The notes: generated by a model not told the origin, from the letters alone. 64,000 nt of DNA from Zygnema cylindricum (GCA_037447655.1 JBBHKE010000423.1:1-64000), one strand, 5' to 3'. Shown: positions 35,400-47,409, counted from the stretch's first letter. Program-made: numbers and translations.

Positions 35400-35520
35400 C
35401 ATCCGTGCGGAATTCAGTGCCGGATTCCGTGCGGGATTCAGTGCGATATTCAGTGTGAATTCAGTGCGATTTTCACTGCGAGTTTCAGGGCGGATTCATC
35501 GCAGTCGAGAGTGCACGCAG
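35400..35520. repeat. 12-bp degenerate repeat by the gene C N-cap exon
   Basis: GTGCGGAATTCA, GTGCCGGATTCC, GTGCGGGATTCA, GTGCGATATTCA units in tandem, ending about 15 bp before the exon at 35535. The following GAGAGTGCACGCAGGGA is shared with the gene A copy. Confidence 0.75.
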
Positions 35521-35869
35521 GGATAGTCGCTCACATTTAGTACACGCGAAGGGAATCGTCGCACATGATATTGTATCCGTCGCATGTGATATCCGGAAAG
35601 TCCTCCTGGTTCGTGATCGCCGCCCTCACCGCCTCCAGAGTCGACTCTGCAGCACAAGTACGGACAAACCAGGCGGAGGACCCAATCAGATGCATGCTTC
35701 GCACGTGTGAAGACATGGACAGCAGAAGAAGGGCGAAAAGGAAGGGGAAAGGAGGGGAAAACCTACTGTCGGGCTCTGCCGGAGGCATGAATTCTTCGTA
35801 GAATCCCGTTACGAGTGCCACGTGGCACGCCAAGATCAAGACAGTCGCGACGATTATGGCAGCAACCAT

Positions 35870-37012
35870 GGCTACCACTCGCCACGTCAGCAGGATGCAG
35901 AAGTTTCGCAGAAAGCGCCAGGCGACAGTTTCAGTTTCAGTTGAGCAGGATCCGTTGGTCCGATCGACGGCAGGGCTTGACTCGGTGAAAAATGTGGCGC
36001 ACTTTTTCCCTCCAGAGATGCAAAGCTATTTATGGCGTCGGCGAAGGAATCGAAGCGGAGAAATTTTCCGCCACCTTTTCTTATTGGCCGGTGAACACGA
36101 ATCGAAACCATTCACTTTTGCATAACTCAACTGTCGGCCAATGAAATCGCAGGGTCAACATTGCCAGCATTTCATAACTTGCAGAGGACCTTTCGCCTTT
36201 ACACGTAAGTCGAAATGTTCATATAGTGCGCACGAAAACGCGCATCAATTCGTAACATATTCGCACGATTGCGAGCGTGCTCGTCACCTTTAACAGTTTC
36301 ACAATAGTACAGCCGGAAAATTTGTGGCTTTTAGCCGTACATGCGCAACGTCGTTATGAGTTGTCAAAGAAGGAATCTTTTTGACCGACTTCTAGCAAAT
36401 TTGTCATTAATAATGTCGGCGCGTCTTTGTCTGATTGGCGGTATTCGTACACAAACTTTCCTTGACAGAAAGGCAGGTACTGAATGGACTGTTATGGACG
36501 GTGATTTTCTAGTGTACTTTTTATTTGACTGGTACGGAGAGATAGTTCTTTCGTACAGGAAATGACACATTTCGTCATAGTTTTCAAAGTCACAGTCAGC
36601 ACATGCAGGGAGCAAGAAAGCGTGCTATCAAATGCTCGTTAACAGGTACGACTTGAAAAGAAAATAAGTCAAAAAATTTATCATCATGTATGGAGGGAGG
36701 TCGTCTGCTCGGAAGCTGGTTAGCATCGCTGTCAAGTAATCATTGCGAGATACGTTACAACATGAAAACGGATCGACACGTGATACTTTTACAGCTGAAG
36801 ACGGGCGGTGGTCATGAGTTGAGCTGTATAAGTCTGTCTTAATAAAACAAAAAAATATACAAAAAGACAAATGTGAATCTTTCACAGCTGAATGGCGGTG
36901 GTCTTGAGCTTCAATCTAAGACACGTGTTAAAAACATAATAAATATATACACAAAAGTCTTTCACAGCTGGAGGATTATCGGAGACGCTATCAGAGACTC
37001 GCTGTCAAATGC
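35870..37012. other. Upstream of gene C, no gene seen
   Basis: Short frames exist on both strands without recognised domains. A segment with TTTCACAGCTGAATGGCGGTG near 36880 partly repeats 36790 (TTTACAGCTGAAGACGGGCG). No clear promoter element was identified. Confidence 0.3.
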
Positions 37013-37223
37013 TTTCCGCTCATCCTTGTCGGTGTTAAAAAAAAATAATCCACTTAAAACTTTTTTATGTTGCGCACACGTGTGGAATTGTCAATCGGAG
37101 CCGCCAATCGGAAGGTGAAACACTCGCATTCCAATGAACCATTGACAATTCGACAAGTGTGCACGAAGAAAATGTTTTGAGTGGCGAGAAAAAGCTCTAC
37201 CACTAATAACGTTGAGCGGTGTA
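37013..37223. mobile_element. Foldback MITE, eroded copy, about 211 bp
   Basis: The right end is AACGTTGAGCGGTGTA; the left end is degraded (CTTTCCGCTCATCC). Internal arms around ACACGTGTGGAATTGTCAAT and ATTGACAATTCGACAAGTGT pair, and CCACTTAAAAC pairs with GTTTTGAGTGG. Confidence 0.6.
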
Positions 37224-38316
37224 CCGCATACGTAGAGATCATAGCGTAGACGTCTCATGGGCATACAACGCACGCATGAAACGCCCTAAAAATAACGAAT
37301 ATGCGCACGAAACAAAATTCAATAGTTTTTAGAATGCGTTGACCGAATTTGACTTCATACTAAAACTAACTTTATAACATAGTTGTTCAAATCGTGCGAT
37401 TTTTTCCTTTTTTCCGATTAAAACGTATAATTCGTGACTTTTTAATAAATCGGAAAAAAACGCGATGTACTTTCTGTCCGGTAAACTGAACGGCTAATTC
37501 ACGTGAAATGTACGGTATTTTACGATAGCTGTACGTTTTTGTACGGCAAATGTACGAAATTTGACGAAAAGATACGTTGCACTTCGTAGTACATTCTGTC
37601 CGGTAAACTGAACAGAAATTTTACGGAAATGTACGGGGTTGTACCAAACGAAAAGATACGGATAAAAAATGGTACAAACTGCGGTATATGTGAAATATAT
37701 TTTTGTTTACATGTACGGAATAGTACGGACGAAAATTCATTAACGATTTTTACGATTTTTTCAAAAGGTTCAATGCGTTTATTACGTATAGTTCGTCGCG
37801 ATTAAATCGTTCGCACTAAACGCCGTGAACAACTATGCTTTATAAGTAAAAGTGAAAAACATTTAATTATTTTATCACTAATGATTAATACAATGACAAA
37901 AGTTATAAACGAAACCAAACAACCAGAACGTATGCGTGGTTCACACTTGAAAAAGGGGAACACGGTATGGTATGGAAACGGTACTTTTTTTTGTCCGCCG
38001 TGAACTGGCACGTGACGCTAGCCTACGTCAACTAGCGTGTCGTGATATGAGCCACTTGCCCGTACGAAAAAGGAAACGCTTTGCGGACATGATATGTACG
38101 ACGCCTTCCAAAACAAAATGTACTGCCACGCAAGCGTTTGTACAGACCGAAAATAACCCCGGAGGAACTTACAACCTGCCCAAAAAAAAAAACCTCGGGG
38201 GCCCGAAAAAAAAAACAGCAAACGACCAAGCGGATACCTCACACAAATCATCTCTTTCTTTCACTTTCAGCGTTCCAAAATTTGATACAAAATATCTTGT
38301 GAACAGGTAGCTAAAG
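37224..38316. other. Intergenic, GTAC-rich; internal short duplication
   Basis: No supported gene. CTGTCCGGTAAACTGAAC occurs twice, near 37475 and 37600, within GTACG-rich sequence. The 112-codon plus frame at 37972 has no recognisable domain and overlaps two minus frames. Confidence 0.35.
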
Positions 38317-38973
38317 TGTCGGAGCGAATTAATAATATTTCTCTTATTAAAGCAAGTTTACTCTCTTCTTTCTCGCTGTTCAATACAAAAGTTATGTGTG
38401 GTTTGAAAGATTACAAACCTAATAAATTACACACACAACAATGGTGTTCCTCCAAAAACACATTCAATATATTAAGCACAATGCAAATACAACTTTTTTT
38501 CTTCCTTCCTTTTACTTCTGATCTTTCTACGCCTCCTTAACAAGCTACGCCTCCAAAAAGATTATTCTACCACGAAGTCTCAACTAATATATATAGGTAC
38601 ACGACTAGAAACGCGTAGGAATCAACGTGGTAAAATGCACGACCAATAAGTTGAACCGACTTGAACAACACGGTACGACTAGGAAAGTCAACCGCGAACC
38701 AACTTGAATCACACGGTACGACTTGAACTTACGTGAACCGAAACTACCAAGAAATTTCCACGTCACTTTATAGTACTATTCAAACATACGTGAAACGAAA
38801 CGAACACTTAATTTCTACGTCACTTCAAATATCCAGCGACGAAACTACTTCGTCGCTAACTTCTACGTCACTTCAAATATCTAGCGACGAGACAACTTTC
38901 GTCGCTAGTCGTCGCTACTTTAGCTACGAGAGTATCTCGTCGCTAAGTAAGTGCTCAGTACAATATCCTAACA
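38317..38973 (-). repeat. 3' LTR of a minus-strand copia fragment
   Basis: It begins TGTCGGAGCG and ends ATATCCTAACA on the plus strand. On its right is the inverse of a polypurine tract (AAGAGGGGGAA at 38974-38984), marking the 3' LTR edge of a minus-strand element. It shares the AGCGACGAA/TTCGTCGCT-rich half with the LTR at 939-1697, so the two belong to one family. The left boundary is less certain than the right. Confidence 0.65.
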
Positions 38974-39066
38974 TTCCCCCTCTTACTGAGACACTTAAAG
39001 CCCCCTCTTACTCCATGACCACTAACTTCTTTCCCATTTCATAGACTTCCTTCAATGTTGCTTTGG

Positions 39067-40550
39067 TTAACATATCAGCAGCTTGTTCTTTTGTAGGAAC
39101 AAACGAAAATTCACGTGTTTTTCCGCAACAAAATCTCGAACAAAATGCCACTGAATTTTAATGTGTTTAGTGCGCTTTTGCAAAATAGGATTTTTACTAA
39201 GTGCAATGGAAGACATATTATCACTTAATATATGCATGCATTCTTTTTCCACTCCAACCTCCGATAGAAATTCTTTAATCCACACAGCATTCTTCGCAGC
39301 ATGACACGCAGCCATATACTTCGCCTCCGTTGATGAAAGTGCCACAGTAGGTTGCAAACGGGAATTCCACGAGATCGCTCCTCCTGCAAGTAAAAACACA
39401 TATCCTGACGTAGACCTTCCTGTATCATGGTCTCCTCCATAGTCGGCATCACAATATCCATAACAACTCAAGCCCTCACCCTTCCTATAAACAATTCCAA
39501 GACAAAGTGTTCCAACCAAATATCTAAAAATTCTCTTCACTGCCTCCCAATGTATTTTTTTCGGATTGCTACAATACCGACTAACCACGCTCACTGCGGC
39601 ACTAATGTCTGGCCTAGTACCGACACTCAAATACATTAAGCTTCTGACCGCCTCCCTATACGGGGCATCAAGGTCGGGACCTTTAACAAAATTAGAAGCT
39701 TATCACGAGGATCAAGGGGAGTTCCAAGTAGCTTACAATCTAAAAACCCCAATCTTTCAAGTACCTCTTTTGCATATTGTTCCTGGCTTAACTTAATATC
39801 TCCGTTCCTCCTTCTCTGAATCTGAACTCCCACAATGTATTGTGCATCTCCTAAGTTTTTGATTTTAAAATACTTCCGAAATTCAATCTTTAATTCTCCA
39901 AGTAAATCCAAGTTGTGAGAGATAGAAATGAAATCATCTACGTAAACACTGAAAACTACCATGTCCCTACCTTCTCCCCGAATATACACTCCACACTCTG
40001 CAGTAAGCCTCCTAAATCCTAAAATTAGTAAGACCTTGTGAAACTTATGGTTCTATGTTCTTGGTGCCTCCTTCAAACCATACAAAGCTTTCCACAACCT
40101 CCATACTTTTCCATCCTTTCCACGAACTCCTTCTGGAATTTTCATATACACCTCCTCTTCTAATTCTCCATTTAAGAAAGCTGTCTCTACATCCATCTGT
40201 TGGATATGCATTCCTTCCGCTACCGCCATTGCAATAATTGCTCGCAAAGAATCAAACTTAACCACAGGAGCAAAAGTCTCAGAATAATCAATACCCTCCT
40301 TTTGCTGAAAGCCTTTACATACTAACCGCGCCTTGTACTTAAGAATTTCTCCCGAAGCTCCCGTCTTTGTCTTAAAAACCCACTTTGAGTCAATCGCTTT
40401 CTTACCAACCGGTAAATCTACCTCTTCAAAACATTCATTCGATTTTACAGAATTAAATTCTTTGATAAACGCTGGTTTCCACTTCTCCTCCCATTCGTCC
40501 AAGTCTCGAGCCTCTTGGTATGATTGAGGATCAGCGGGACGATTTTTTTG
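39067..40550 (-). pseudogene. Copia reverse transcriptase - RNase H fragment
   Basis: Transcript order: 40053-40502 has DSKWVFKTKTGASGEILKYK and YSETFAPVVKFDSLR with MDVETAFLNGELEEEVYM (RT N-terminal motifs); 39636-39989 has VFSVYVDDFISISH (the YVDD catalytic motif); 39067-39636 has SRYCSNPKKIHWEAVKRI, CDADYGGD and ALSSTEAKYMAACHAAKNAVW (RNase H). Frames change between the three parts, so it is inactive. The start PADPQSYQEARD at about 40541 abuts unrelated plus-strand coding sequence; gag, protease and integrase are missing. Confidence 0.9.
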
Positions 40551-40551
40551 T

Positions 40552-41736
40552 AATTGCCTTTCATAAGAGAAAGGATTCCGCCTTCCTTCTCTATTTTCGG
40601 AAATTGCCCTCTGGTAGCTGGTTTGCGATTTGGGTTTACTCTCGACGTCGCGTGTTGCTCCAGCCGCCTATTTGGGAAGTTGGTGCCTTGTTGCTTCCAC
40701 TATTGTCTCTCGATTTCTGGCTAGGGACACTCCTATTTTTGCGGCCGTGGTTCACGTGTTTCAGATGGTGAGCCCGCCTTCCAACGGTCCCTTTTCGATG
40801 CATCACGTTTTCTTAATCCGGCTGCTATTGAGGACATGCCGATTTTTTCCACTCTTGCTACAACATCAGTTGCGCGTGTTCAGGAATCCATTACTGATCA
40901 GGTTGATTCCAGTATTAAATCCGAGCTTCTCGAGGCGCTTCTTTGCGATTCTTCTCGTGCACGCTTCCTGTCTTCTGATGGACCTGGCTCTAGAGCATGG
41001 CTATTGGCTGTCCTTATTTTATCTACACTTCGTTTCACTCCGGCTTAGTTCACAACGACCCTTAGGTTCCGCCTTGGCCTCCCTCACCCACCTTTGCTTG
41101 GCTCACTCGTTTGCTCCTGTGGCCACGTTCTCAAGCCCGACGGGGTCCATTTGTTTCGTTGCTCCCACGGGGGCGAGTTGATTCGAACGCACGACAGGAT
41201 TCGAGACACCATTGCTACTATCGCTTCTGAGGGGGGATTTTCTATTTGTCCGGAGGTCTCTCACATTATTCCTACGCGTCGAATTGACCTTGTATTACTT
41301 GATGGTGCGCGTCGTACATTTTGGTGATATTGTTTTGGCTAACCCTACCTCAACTATAGTCCTCACCCAAGCGGCTCGGCATGTAGGAGTGGGCGCCCGT
41401 GACGCGGCTAAAAGGAAGGAGCGTGATTATGCCTGTCGCGAGGCTATGGATGGCTTCATTCCGATGGCGGTCGAGATATTTGGTTGTGTGGGTGTGGCTT
41501 TGGACGAGTTTTTCTATACTTGTGGTCGGCGCTCGTTCGAGAGGCGAGGACCTGGGAGCCCTTCTGTTTCAGTCCTTACTTCCTTTTTTCGTCAACGTTT
41601 TTCCGTGGCTCTACAACGGTTGATGGCTTCTATATTATTTCGATCATCTATTTTCGTTATGGATAGACCGCGTGTTCCGAAACTTCCTCCTCGTGCTCCT
41701 CCGAGATTCGGGGACTTACGTAGTTGCTTTCTGTAG
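40552..41736 (+). pseudogene. Relic of a non-LTR-type retroelement C-terminus (RT-end and nuclease-like domain)
   Basis: One frame from about 40836 reads FLSSDGPGSRAWLLAVL, a TAG stop (41046-41048), then LRFRLGLPHPPLLGSL, CSCGHVLKPDGVHLFRCSHG and RTHDRIRDTIATIASEGGFS, then CPEVSH...RRIDLVLLD. After a frameshift near 41320 it continues DIVLANPTSTI and GARDAAKRKERDY to 41736. The order of a GPGxxAWL segment, a C/H cluster, GGE-R-H-RD, then E, D and D-V-x-x-P matches a C-terminal region seen after RT in many eukaryotic RT-containing elements and suggests a PD-(D/E)xK-like fold. At least two further frame changes occur upstream. Family naming is from memory and uncertain. Confidence 0.6.
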
Positions 41737-41984
41737 ATTTTTAGTTATGTCGGTGTAAGTTTTTTCCTTTAATGTTTTGTTTGCATGGTTTTGCTTTTTC
41801 GGGTGCTTTTTATTTCCCTACCATTCTTTCGTATTTTTGTCGGTTTTGCCTTGATATTCCTCTTTGTTTATTTTGTAGTCATGTGGTTTTTTCAGTTTTA
41901 GCAATGCTACTTTCTTTGTTCCTATGGACTCAGATGGTTTACCATCGCGCTTTTTAATAAAGTCGGTCCCCTTTTTTTTTGGTA
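41737..41984. other. T-rich tail after the retroelement relic
   Basis: T-rich sequence with no gene, possibly the 3' untranslated part of the preceding relic; it ends in a CTTTTTTTT run (near 41970) just before the tandem array. Confidence 0.35.
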
Positions 41985-43800
41985 TAATGAGTATTAGTAT
42001 TATTATTAGTCTGTATAATTGGTATTAACGCAGTTATTACTCTATACAATTAGTGTTTTTATAATAAGTATTAGAACAATTATTAGTTTGTATAATTAGT
42101 ATTAACTCGGTTTTTGGTCTTTATAAATAGTATAAATGATATAAGTACAGTTATTAGTATGGAGAATCAGTATTAGTACAGTAATTTGTAATCAGTATTA
42201 GCACAGTTATTTGTATGTATAACTAGTAATGGTGCGCTTATTAGTATATATAATTAGTATTAGTACAATTTCTAGTTTTTATAAATAGTGGTAGTACAGT
42301 TATACGAATAAATTATTTGAATAAACAATTAGTGGTAGCACAGTTATTAGTCTGTATAATTAGTTATTAGTTTGTATAACTAGTTATTAGTGTGTATAAC
42401 TAGTGTTAGTACAATTATTAGTAATGTATAATTAGTAGAAGTCCAAGTTTGAGTAATGTATAATTAGTATTAGTACATGTATATGTTTGAATGATAGGCG
42501 ATAACACAGTTATTAGTCTTTATTCTAGTAATAGTACAGTTATTAGTCTGTACAATCGGTATCGCTATAGTTCTATCACTATAACTTTTAGTATGTATAA
42601 TTAGTGCTAGCATTGTAATTAGTACAGATAACTCTCTACAATTAATATCAGATAAGTTTTTTGTTTGTATACTTAATATTAGCACGTTATTGGTTCATGC
42701 AATTAGTATTGTACATTTTGCATTATAGGCATTTTTCCAATTCTTGGTTTGTGTAATTAGTGTTAGTAAAGGTATTAAATAATTAGTATTAATACTCATA
42801 AAAAAGATACATTGCCAATAACTGTCGTAATACTAATTAAACATTACTAATAACTGTATAATACACTAACTATACAGACCTATAACTATATGAATCCTAG
42901 TTATAACTACTAGTAAGTGTATCAATACTGTTTTTACAGACTCATAATTGTACTTATATTGATTATACAGACTGATAGCTGTACTATTGTACTAATACTA
43001 ATTATAAAATCAGTATTAGTCTAGTTTTTAGTGCGTAAAATCCGTGATAGCTGTACTATTGTACTAATACTAATTATAAAATCAGTATTAGTCTAGTTTT
43101 TAGTACGTATAATTCGTGTTAGTACGGTTAGTATTACTACAGCTATTATACGTATAATCAGTACGTATAATCAGTATTAGTAATGTTATGAGTCTGGATT
43201 ATTACTACTGGTACGGTTATTATTTCTGTAACATTAGTATAGTTAGTTTGTATAATAAGTATTTTTACAGTTTTTAGTATGTATTATTCTTGTTTTACAT
43301 TTAGTAGTTTGTATAATCAGTATTGGTTCAGCTAGTTGTTTGTATAATTAGTTGTAGTGTGTCATTAGTACTCCTGCACTTCGTATTTTATATAGTAGTT
43401 TGTATAATTAGTATTAACACAGCTATTAGTCTATATAGTTATGTTAGTACAGTTATAAATACCGTTAAATTAGCATAACACAATTATTAGCGTGTATAAT
43501 TAAAGTTAGTACGGTTATAAGTCCATATAATTAGTGTTAGTGCAGTTAATAGCACTGTATAATTAGTATTAGGACAGTTTTTAGTAATGTATAATTAGTA
43601 TCAGGACAATGACTATATAATCAGAATTTTTACAGATATTTGTCTGTATAATTAATACTAACTCAATGTTTGGTCTGTATAATTAGTATTTGTACAGTTG
43701 TTAGGTTGTATAATTAATATTAGTACAGTTTTTAGTATGTATAAATAGTGTTAGCACAGTTTTTAATTTGTATAATCAGTATTAGTACAGTAATGCCGGT
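41985..43800. repeat. AT-rich degenerate minisatellite array, unit about 32 bp, about 1.8 kb
   Basis: The words TTAGTATTAGTACAG and TTATTAGTNTGTATAA recur dozens of times, at about 25-33-bp spacing. A central part (about 42790-43090) is read mainly in the inverse orientation (TACTAATACTAATTATA), so the array contains an inversion. One segment, containing GTGATAGCTGTACTATTGTA, is duplicated within 42980-43110. No coding potential. Confidence 0.85.
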
Positions 43801-45196
43801 TAAATAACTAGTATGGACCATATTTAAACCTTTTTATAATCACAGTTGACATATGTATCCTTGTCATCTGATTCCAAGGCCATCTAAGTTTAGTAAAGAT
43901 AAATATTTTCTTCTTTATGGACGTACTAATTTTGTAAATCTTCGCAATTTTTTTTTTGTAAAAGTAATATTGCCAAAATCAAACAAAATCATCATCTCAA
44001 AAGGGTTATAGGGGGACAACCAATAAGAAGCGTGAAGCCAGACTGGTGTAAAGAGTAATTAGACAATGTTGAATAGAAAACCACATCATATGTATATATA
44101 TAATATATACATATATAGATATATATATTTATATATATAAAACTGCAAATGGAAATGCAATGTGACAAGATACGTGCTTTCCTAAATTGTGCATCTAAAG
44201 ATGTTCACGCAATATACATTTTTGCTTTTAAATACACATGTTTAAAATGAACATAATTTGTAGCAGTCAATGACACAGTTTTGTCTTTCGACATTTCTTT
44301 CCGTGATTCCCACTATTTATAATAACAATTATAAGAATAGATGTAAGCTTACTTAATTTTTTATAAACTATTTAGGGTGCTTTTTTTTTTTATTCACAGT
44401 TTTGTCGAATTCAATTTTTATTCACCTTTTTTCTCTTTTTTTAAGTCTACATATTTATGCTTGAAAATAAACACAAAGAGATCTCGAGTGAGCTATTACA
44501 TACATAACTTGGACAAGTGTTATGGTCTTTAGGGGGGCGTTTTAACATAGATGTTAATTGTACTTGTATGGTTTACTACTAGTAGGTCCCCACAGGGCCA
44601 AACAGTTTGAAACGGTATGAAACTCTGTCCTTTTATTGTGTGCCATTTTTATTTTCTCTTCTTACCACATCTAATTGGTGAAACAAAAACCGTATCGCTT
44701 CCCTCCCTCTCCACAAAATCCTTCCATAGGGCAGAGGCCTCCGAAACTTTCCGGGAGGGAAGGGAGAGAGAGAGGAAAAATGGAGAAGGAAAGAAATAAG
44801 GAGAGGAAAAAGACAAGATGGAGAGGGAGAAAGAAAGGAAAAGAGAGAGGAAAAAAGCAAAGGGAAAGGAAAACCACAGTAATCCTATTTGTTATGTAAG
44901 TTTTACTAAGTTTTACCTGCGAACCGAGATAGACAGAGACCACCAGGACTTAGAGAAATAATGGAAAAAATGGAGCTTAACAACAGACCACGAATAGTAT
45001 GGAAAAGGAAGATTCCTTTAAGGAATCGAAAGTAAAATTAGCATCTAAGTAAAATCCGGGATCCAAAAACGCCAGGCATAAACTGACATGAGTGATTATT
45101 TTTTGGAGAGAGAGGGAGAGAGAGACAGAGAGAGAGGGAGAGAGAGACAGACAGGGAGAGAGAGATTTGCTTTGCTGTAAAGTAAGAGCGGAGCAG
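43801..45196. other. Intergenic with simple repeats, no gene seen
   Basis: Contains an AT dinucleotide-rich patch (44090-44140), a purine-rich block (44745-44875) and a GAGA/GACAGA patch (45100-45165). The frames over these are low complexity. Confidence 0.4.
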
Positions 45197-45701
45197 TACA
45201 CCGCGCATCGTAATTAGAGTAATGAAAAAATTAGAGTAAAAAAAGATAAAAAAATAATTAGAGTAATTTACTCTAATTTATGTGATAGAACTGTTTATGA
45301 AAGGAATTTACTCTAATTTATGCGGTGTACTCTAATTTGGCAAGTTAATATCCTCTACTGTAAATAAGGTATTTGTACATAATCTGACAAAACGTACAGT
45401 TTATCGTCACTATAACGTCTGCACTACGCAGATTGTTAAAACGCAGTTACATGATAATGGCCTGTATTAAATCATTATTTGTACTTTTTTATTTATAAAA
45501 GTACAATTTTGCACGGACGGACTTCATCCGTACTCCACACTATTTAAAACGAACATATATTAAAATTAAAAATGCTAATTAAACTTTACCTTAAATAGTA
45601 TATTGAAAAAATTAGAATCATTTACTCTATTTGATGTGATAGAGTCGAAATTTCGAGCGACCGAATTAGAGTAATTTACTCTAATTACGATTCGCGGTGT
45701 A
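45197..45701. mobile_element. MITE, 505 bp, same subfamily as 33999
   Basis: It starts TACACCGCGCATCGTAATTAG and ends CTAATTACGATTCGCGGTGTA with TA at both ends. Near both ends short GTAATTTACTCTAATT repeats are present. Confidence 0.75.
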
Positions 45702-46169
45702 CCAGCGGAGAGTGGGGAAAATGTGACTTTTTTTTTTCTATCGGTGTTTTTTTTTTTTTTTACATTACATGTTCTCTTATGTGATTGGTCCTTTAGTTTG
45801 TTCATAAGTTTGCGAAGGGAAAGAATTCTTGTACGGTTCACGTCCGTGCGCTTCGTTTCGTAATTCTTCAAAAACGAAAAAGTGTATTCCGAACATGATG
45901 TCCGATGGCGGACGGCAGTTGCCGTCTGGTTTTCGCAGCTGTCGAGTTTTGACGCATAAAACTGCATCTTTTGTCCGCCGCTACGCTCCAAAACGGTCGA
46001 AACCGACCGTCTTAACCGTCACCGCAAATGTCTCTACAAGTGTAAAAACTAAAAGTCCTGGTTGACATACATGTAGCCTGCATTATAGTGTAGTACACCG
46101 TTTATCGCTACTACTGTAAATAATTTTTGGGAATAGCTAATCGCAGAGACGATTTTTACTGCGCGCAGG
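45702..46169. other. Intergenic; carries a lone family TIR at about 46092
   Basis: TACACCGTTTATCGCTACTA at about 46092 is a single terminal repeat with no partner before the next element. Frames at 45829-46065 have no recognised domain. Confidence 0.35.
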
Positions 46170-46713
46170 TACACCGCCAATCGTTATTAGCGTTGTGTAC
46201 GCTAATTCCGTCCCGCTTTTTTTATTTTTTATTCTCCATTAGTGTAGTTCATTCTATTTTTTTCTTTATTCTATTTAGGGTTATTTTCAGTACGTTGTCC
46301 CTTAAATAGAGTGGTGTACGGTCAGTGTCAGACCGTACATAAATGTACCTTTTTAAGTTAAAAAGTACAATAAATTAGTTTTAGTAACCGCGGACGCATG
46401 AGAGTGTGCGTTCTAAAAAGGAAAAAAATCCAGGTCGTAAAAAATCCCGCTCGCACATATTCGTCCGAAAACCGCGTTTCGACCGTGTGAATGTACGATT
46501 TGTGTACGATTTGTCAGATTTTATACGGAGACCTATATTAGTGTACGCATGTTTGCGACCGACATTTTTTTTTTCAAAGATCCAAATTACCATAACCAAA
46601 CAATTAGAATGTATGATTTTTTCCAAAATTTTCAAATTCTTAAATAGCGTACACCACGGTAATTATTTTTATACGCTAAAAAAACTTACACGCTAATAAC
46701 GATTGGCGGTGTA
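46170..46713. mobile_element. MITE, 544-bp class
   Basis: It starts TACACCGCCAATCGTTATTAG and ends CTAATAACGATTGGCGGTGTA. It has the same length as the element at 4976 and shares GTGTCAGACCGTACATAAATG-type sequence (near 46325) at the matching internal position. Confidence 0.75.
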
Positions 46714-47194
46714 GTTGTCAGAAATTTTACATTTGAAGTACAGTTTCGTACAAGCTACGTACCTTTAAGTTCAGATTTGACGGTCAACCCGCCGAACAAA
46801 TTTGACTGGCGAAATATTGTAACGGCGGTTAAAAAAGTGTCGCGCTTGCGAACGTCGACCGTCATAAAAAAAACAATTCACACGGCCGGCGCAGGTTTAC
46901 TGTAACAAAACTGCGGCACCCAAATATAAATAAAATGGCTGCGCGCAGGTAGCTCCACTGTGAGAGCACACATCAACATTTGACTTAGCAGCAAAAATGT
47001 AATCTAAATCGCGAACCGTTAAACTGAACTTGGACACAAATTAAAGGACGACGTACAACATGTATAAACTCGCACGAAACGAAATAAACTTCGTACAAAA
47101 TAAAAATGCGTACCCGCTTATAAATATCGACGAAACTAAAATGACGCGTCGTCACGCGCGACCAAATTATTTATAGGCGGTCGATATTTATTGG

Positions 47195-47409
47195 TCTCTG
47201 CAACTAGCAATTCCCTAATTTTTCGCCGCTTAAAAACATCATTTCTCCGTACACACTTGTCCTAGCATTCACATGGAGACGGCCGATCGGAAGAATAAAA
47301 TCTTGGCTCTAAATCGCAACCGTCAGATCTTTAATCCGACAAGCGTGTACTAAAAAATATGTTTTAAGTGGCAAAAAAAACATTAACACCAATAAAGATA
47401 CAAGGTGTA
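47195..47409. mobile_element. Foldback MITE, eroded copy
   Basis: Paired arms TTCGCCGCTTAAAAACATC and ATGTTTTAAGTGGCAAAA, CGTACACACTTGTC and GACAAGCGTGTAC; the ends are degenerate (right end AAGGTGTA). The loop resembles that of the copy at 21354 (AATCGCAACCGTCAGATC in both). Confidence 0.6.

Larger units (their letters stand above)
30699..35869 (-). pseudogene. Gene C: scrambled paralog of gene A (signal peptide, LRR cap, EGF x2, LysM x3)
   Basis: Recognisable exons on the minus strand: 35767-35869 (signal peptide, MVAAIIVATVLILACHVALV), 35535-35646 (LRR cap, EAVRAAITNQEDFPDI), 34739-34882 (intact 144-bp EGF exon), 33585-33700 (LysM, YVVPVGGSISCSTIF), 32312-32455 (second EGF copy), about 31283-31480 (LysM), 30699-30926 (last LysM). 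All LRRs, the peptidase, the first EGF and two LysM exons are missing. Damage: the cap exon hits TAA near its end, the second EGF copy has TGA in place of its first Cys, and the acceptor of the 31480 exon is AA instead of AG. A MITE lies inside at 33999. A relic arising by partial duplication is the best reading. Confidence 0.75.

Noticed and set aside
37972-38310. 112-codon plus frame with Lys/Arg-rich sequence
   Set aside because: Overlaps two minus frames, has no domain, and contains A-run generated Lys stretches.
41985-43800. CRISPR-like array
   Set aside because: Units are degenerate, AT-only, without fixed repeats and unique spacers, and the genome is eukaryotic.
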